Shown: one piece after another, positions 63,894 to 64,000 of the stretch
How positions within the stretch are numbered: position 1 is the stretch's first letter
Layout: every line of letters starts with the position of its first letter
Assembly: GCA_033558025.1 (NCBI GenBank)
Contig: JAUCEF010000013.1
Location: 4,581,001-4,645,000 of the forward strand
DNA from: Phytophthora sp. 'mugwort'
Taxonomy: Eukaryota > Oomycota > Peronosporomycetes > Peronosporales > Peronosporaceae
Direction: 5' to 3'
Length of the DNA stretch: 64,000 bases
Made by a program: the position numbers and the translations under genes
Notes under the pieces: model-generated
Databases searched by the model: none
Seen by the model: only the letters and a program-made list of their open reading frames with translations
Told to the model about the DNA's origin: nothing

Positions 63894-64000
63894 GCGAGGT
63901 CACTTTTGTTGAAGACGAATTATGATCTGTAATTTAGTAGCCAGTTGTCATATTACAGCAAGCTGCACCGCAAACGAACCGCAGTGATTAGCTTTTCATT

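Overview
The window looks like nuclear DNA of an oomycete, most likely Phytophthora or a close relative. The reasons are the compact genes with introns of about 58-76 nt and GT...AG ends, an oomycete-type CX4CX9CX2H ('WRKY19-like') zinc-finger protein, a TKL receptor-kinase relic with an oomycete-style ectodomain, and a dense load of PIF/Harbinger, pogo/Tigger, hAT, Tc1/IS630-like, MULE and Gypsy relics. Species assignment is inference; no database was searched.

Layout. 1-8.4 kb is decayed repeat DNA: an unrecognised broken coding remnant (about 20-870), a minus-strand Ty3/Gypsy element (about 1.7-6.3 kb) and an orphan tRNA-iMet-type primer-binding site at 7450. 8.4-12.3 kb is a small gene island: the zinc-repeat protein and glucose-6-phosphate dehydrogenase. 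A pogo/Tigger element with clear ends follows (12545-14117). From 14245 to 27423 four PIF/Harbinger-type elements stand end to end, separated only by TTA/TTAA target sequences; the first has a pogo-like and a hAT element inserted into it. A Tc1-type deletion derivative (27471-28123) closes the block.

28.3-45.4 kb is a second, intact gene island in which six housekeeping or regulatory genes alternate strand: DOT1-type histone methyltransferase (+), PEX3 (-), NudC (+), EMG1/Nep1 (-), a 1974-aa NHL/EGF-repeat membrane protein (+) and a PHD-chromo-SNF2 CHD-type remodeller (-). Two head-to-head pairs are separated by only 117 and 127 bp and probably share promoters.

46.4-64 kb is again repeat-rich: a broken TKL receptor kinase, a perfect 43-bp palindrome, pogo/Tigger, IS630-like, Harbinger and MULE relics, an inverted duplicated short ORF family, a fourth well-delimited Harbinger element (60288-62880) and a long-TIR MITE (63078-63688).

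The intact genes cover chromatin (DOT1, CHD), ribosome biogenesis (EMG1), peroxisome biogenesis (PEX3), dynein/chaperone function (NudC), the pentose-phosphate pathway (G6PDH) and a probable cell-surface protein. The most unusual signals are the abutting Harbinger array, the shared intron-containing ORF1 family carried by three of the Harbinger elements, and the NHL-EGF surface protein. Several open reading frames begin at non-ATG codons; starts given here were moved to the nearest supported ATG.
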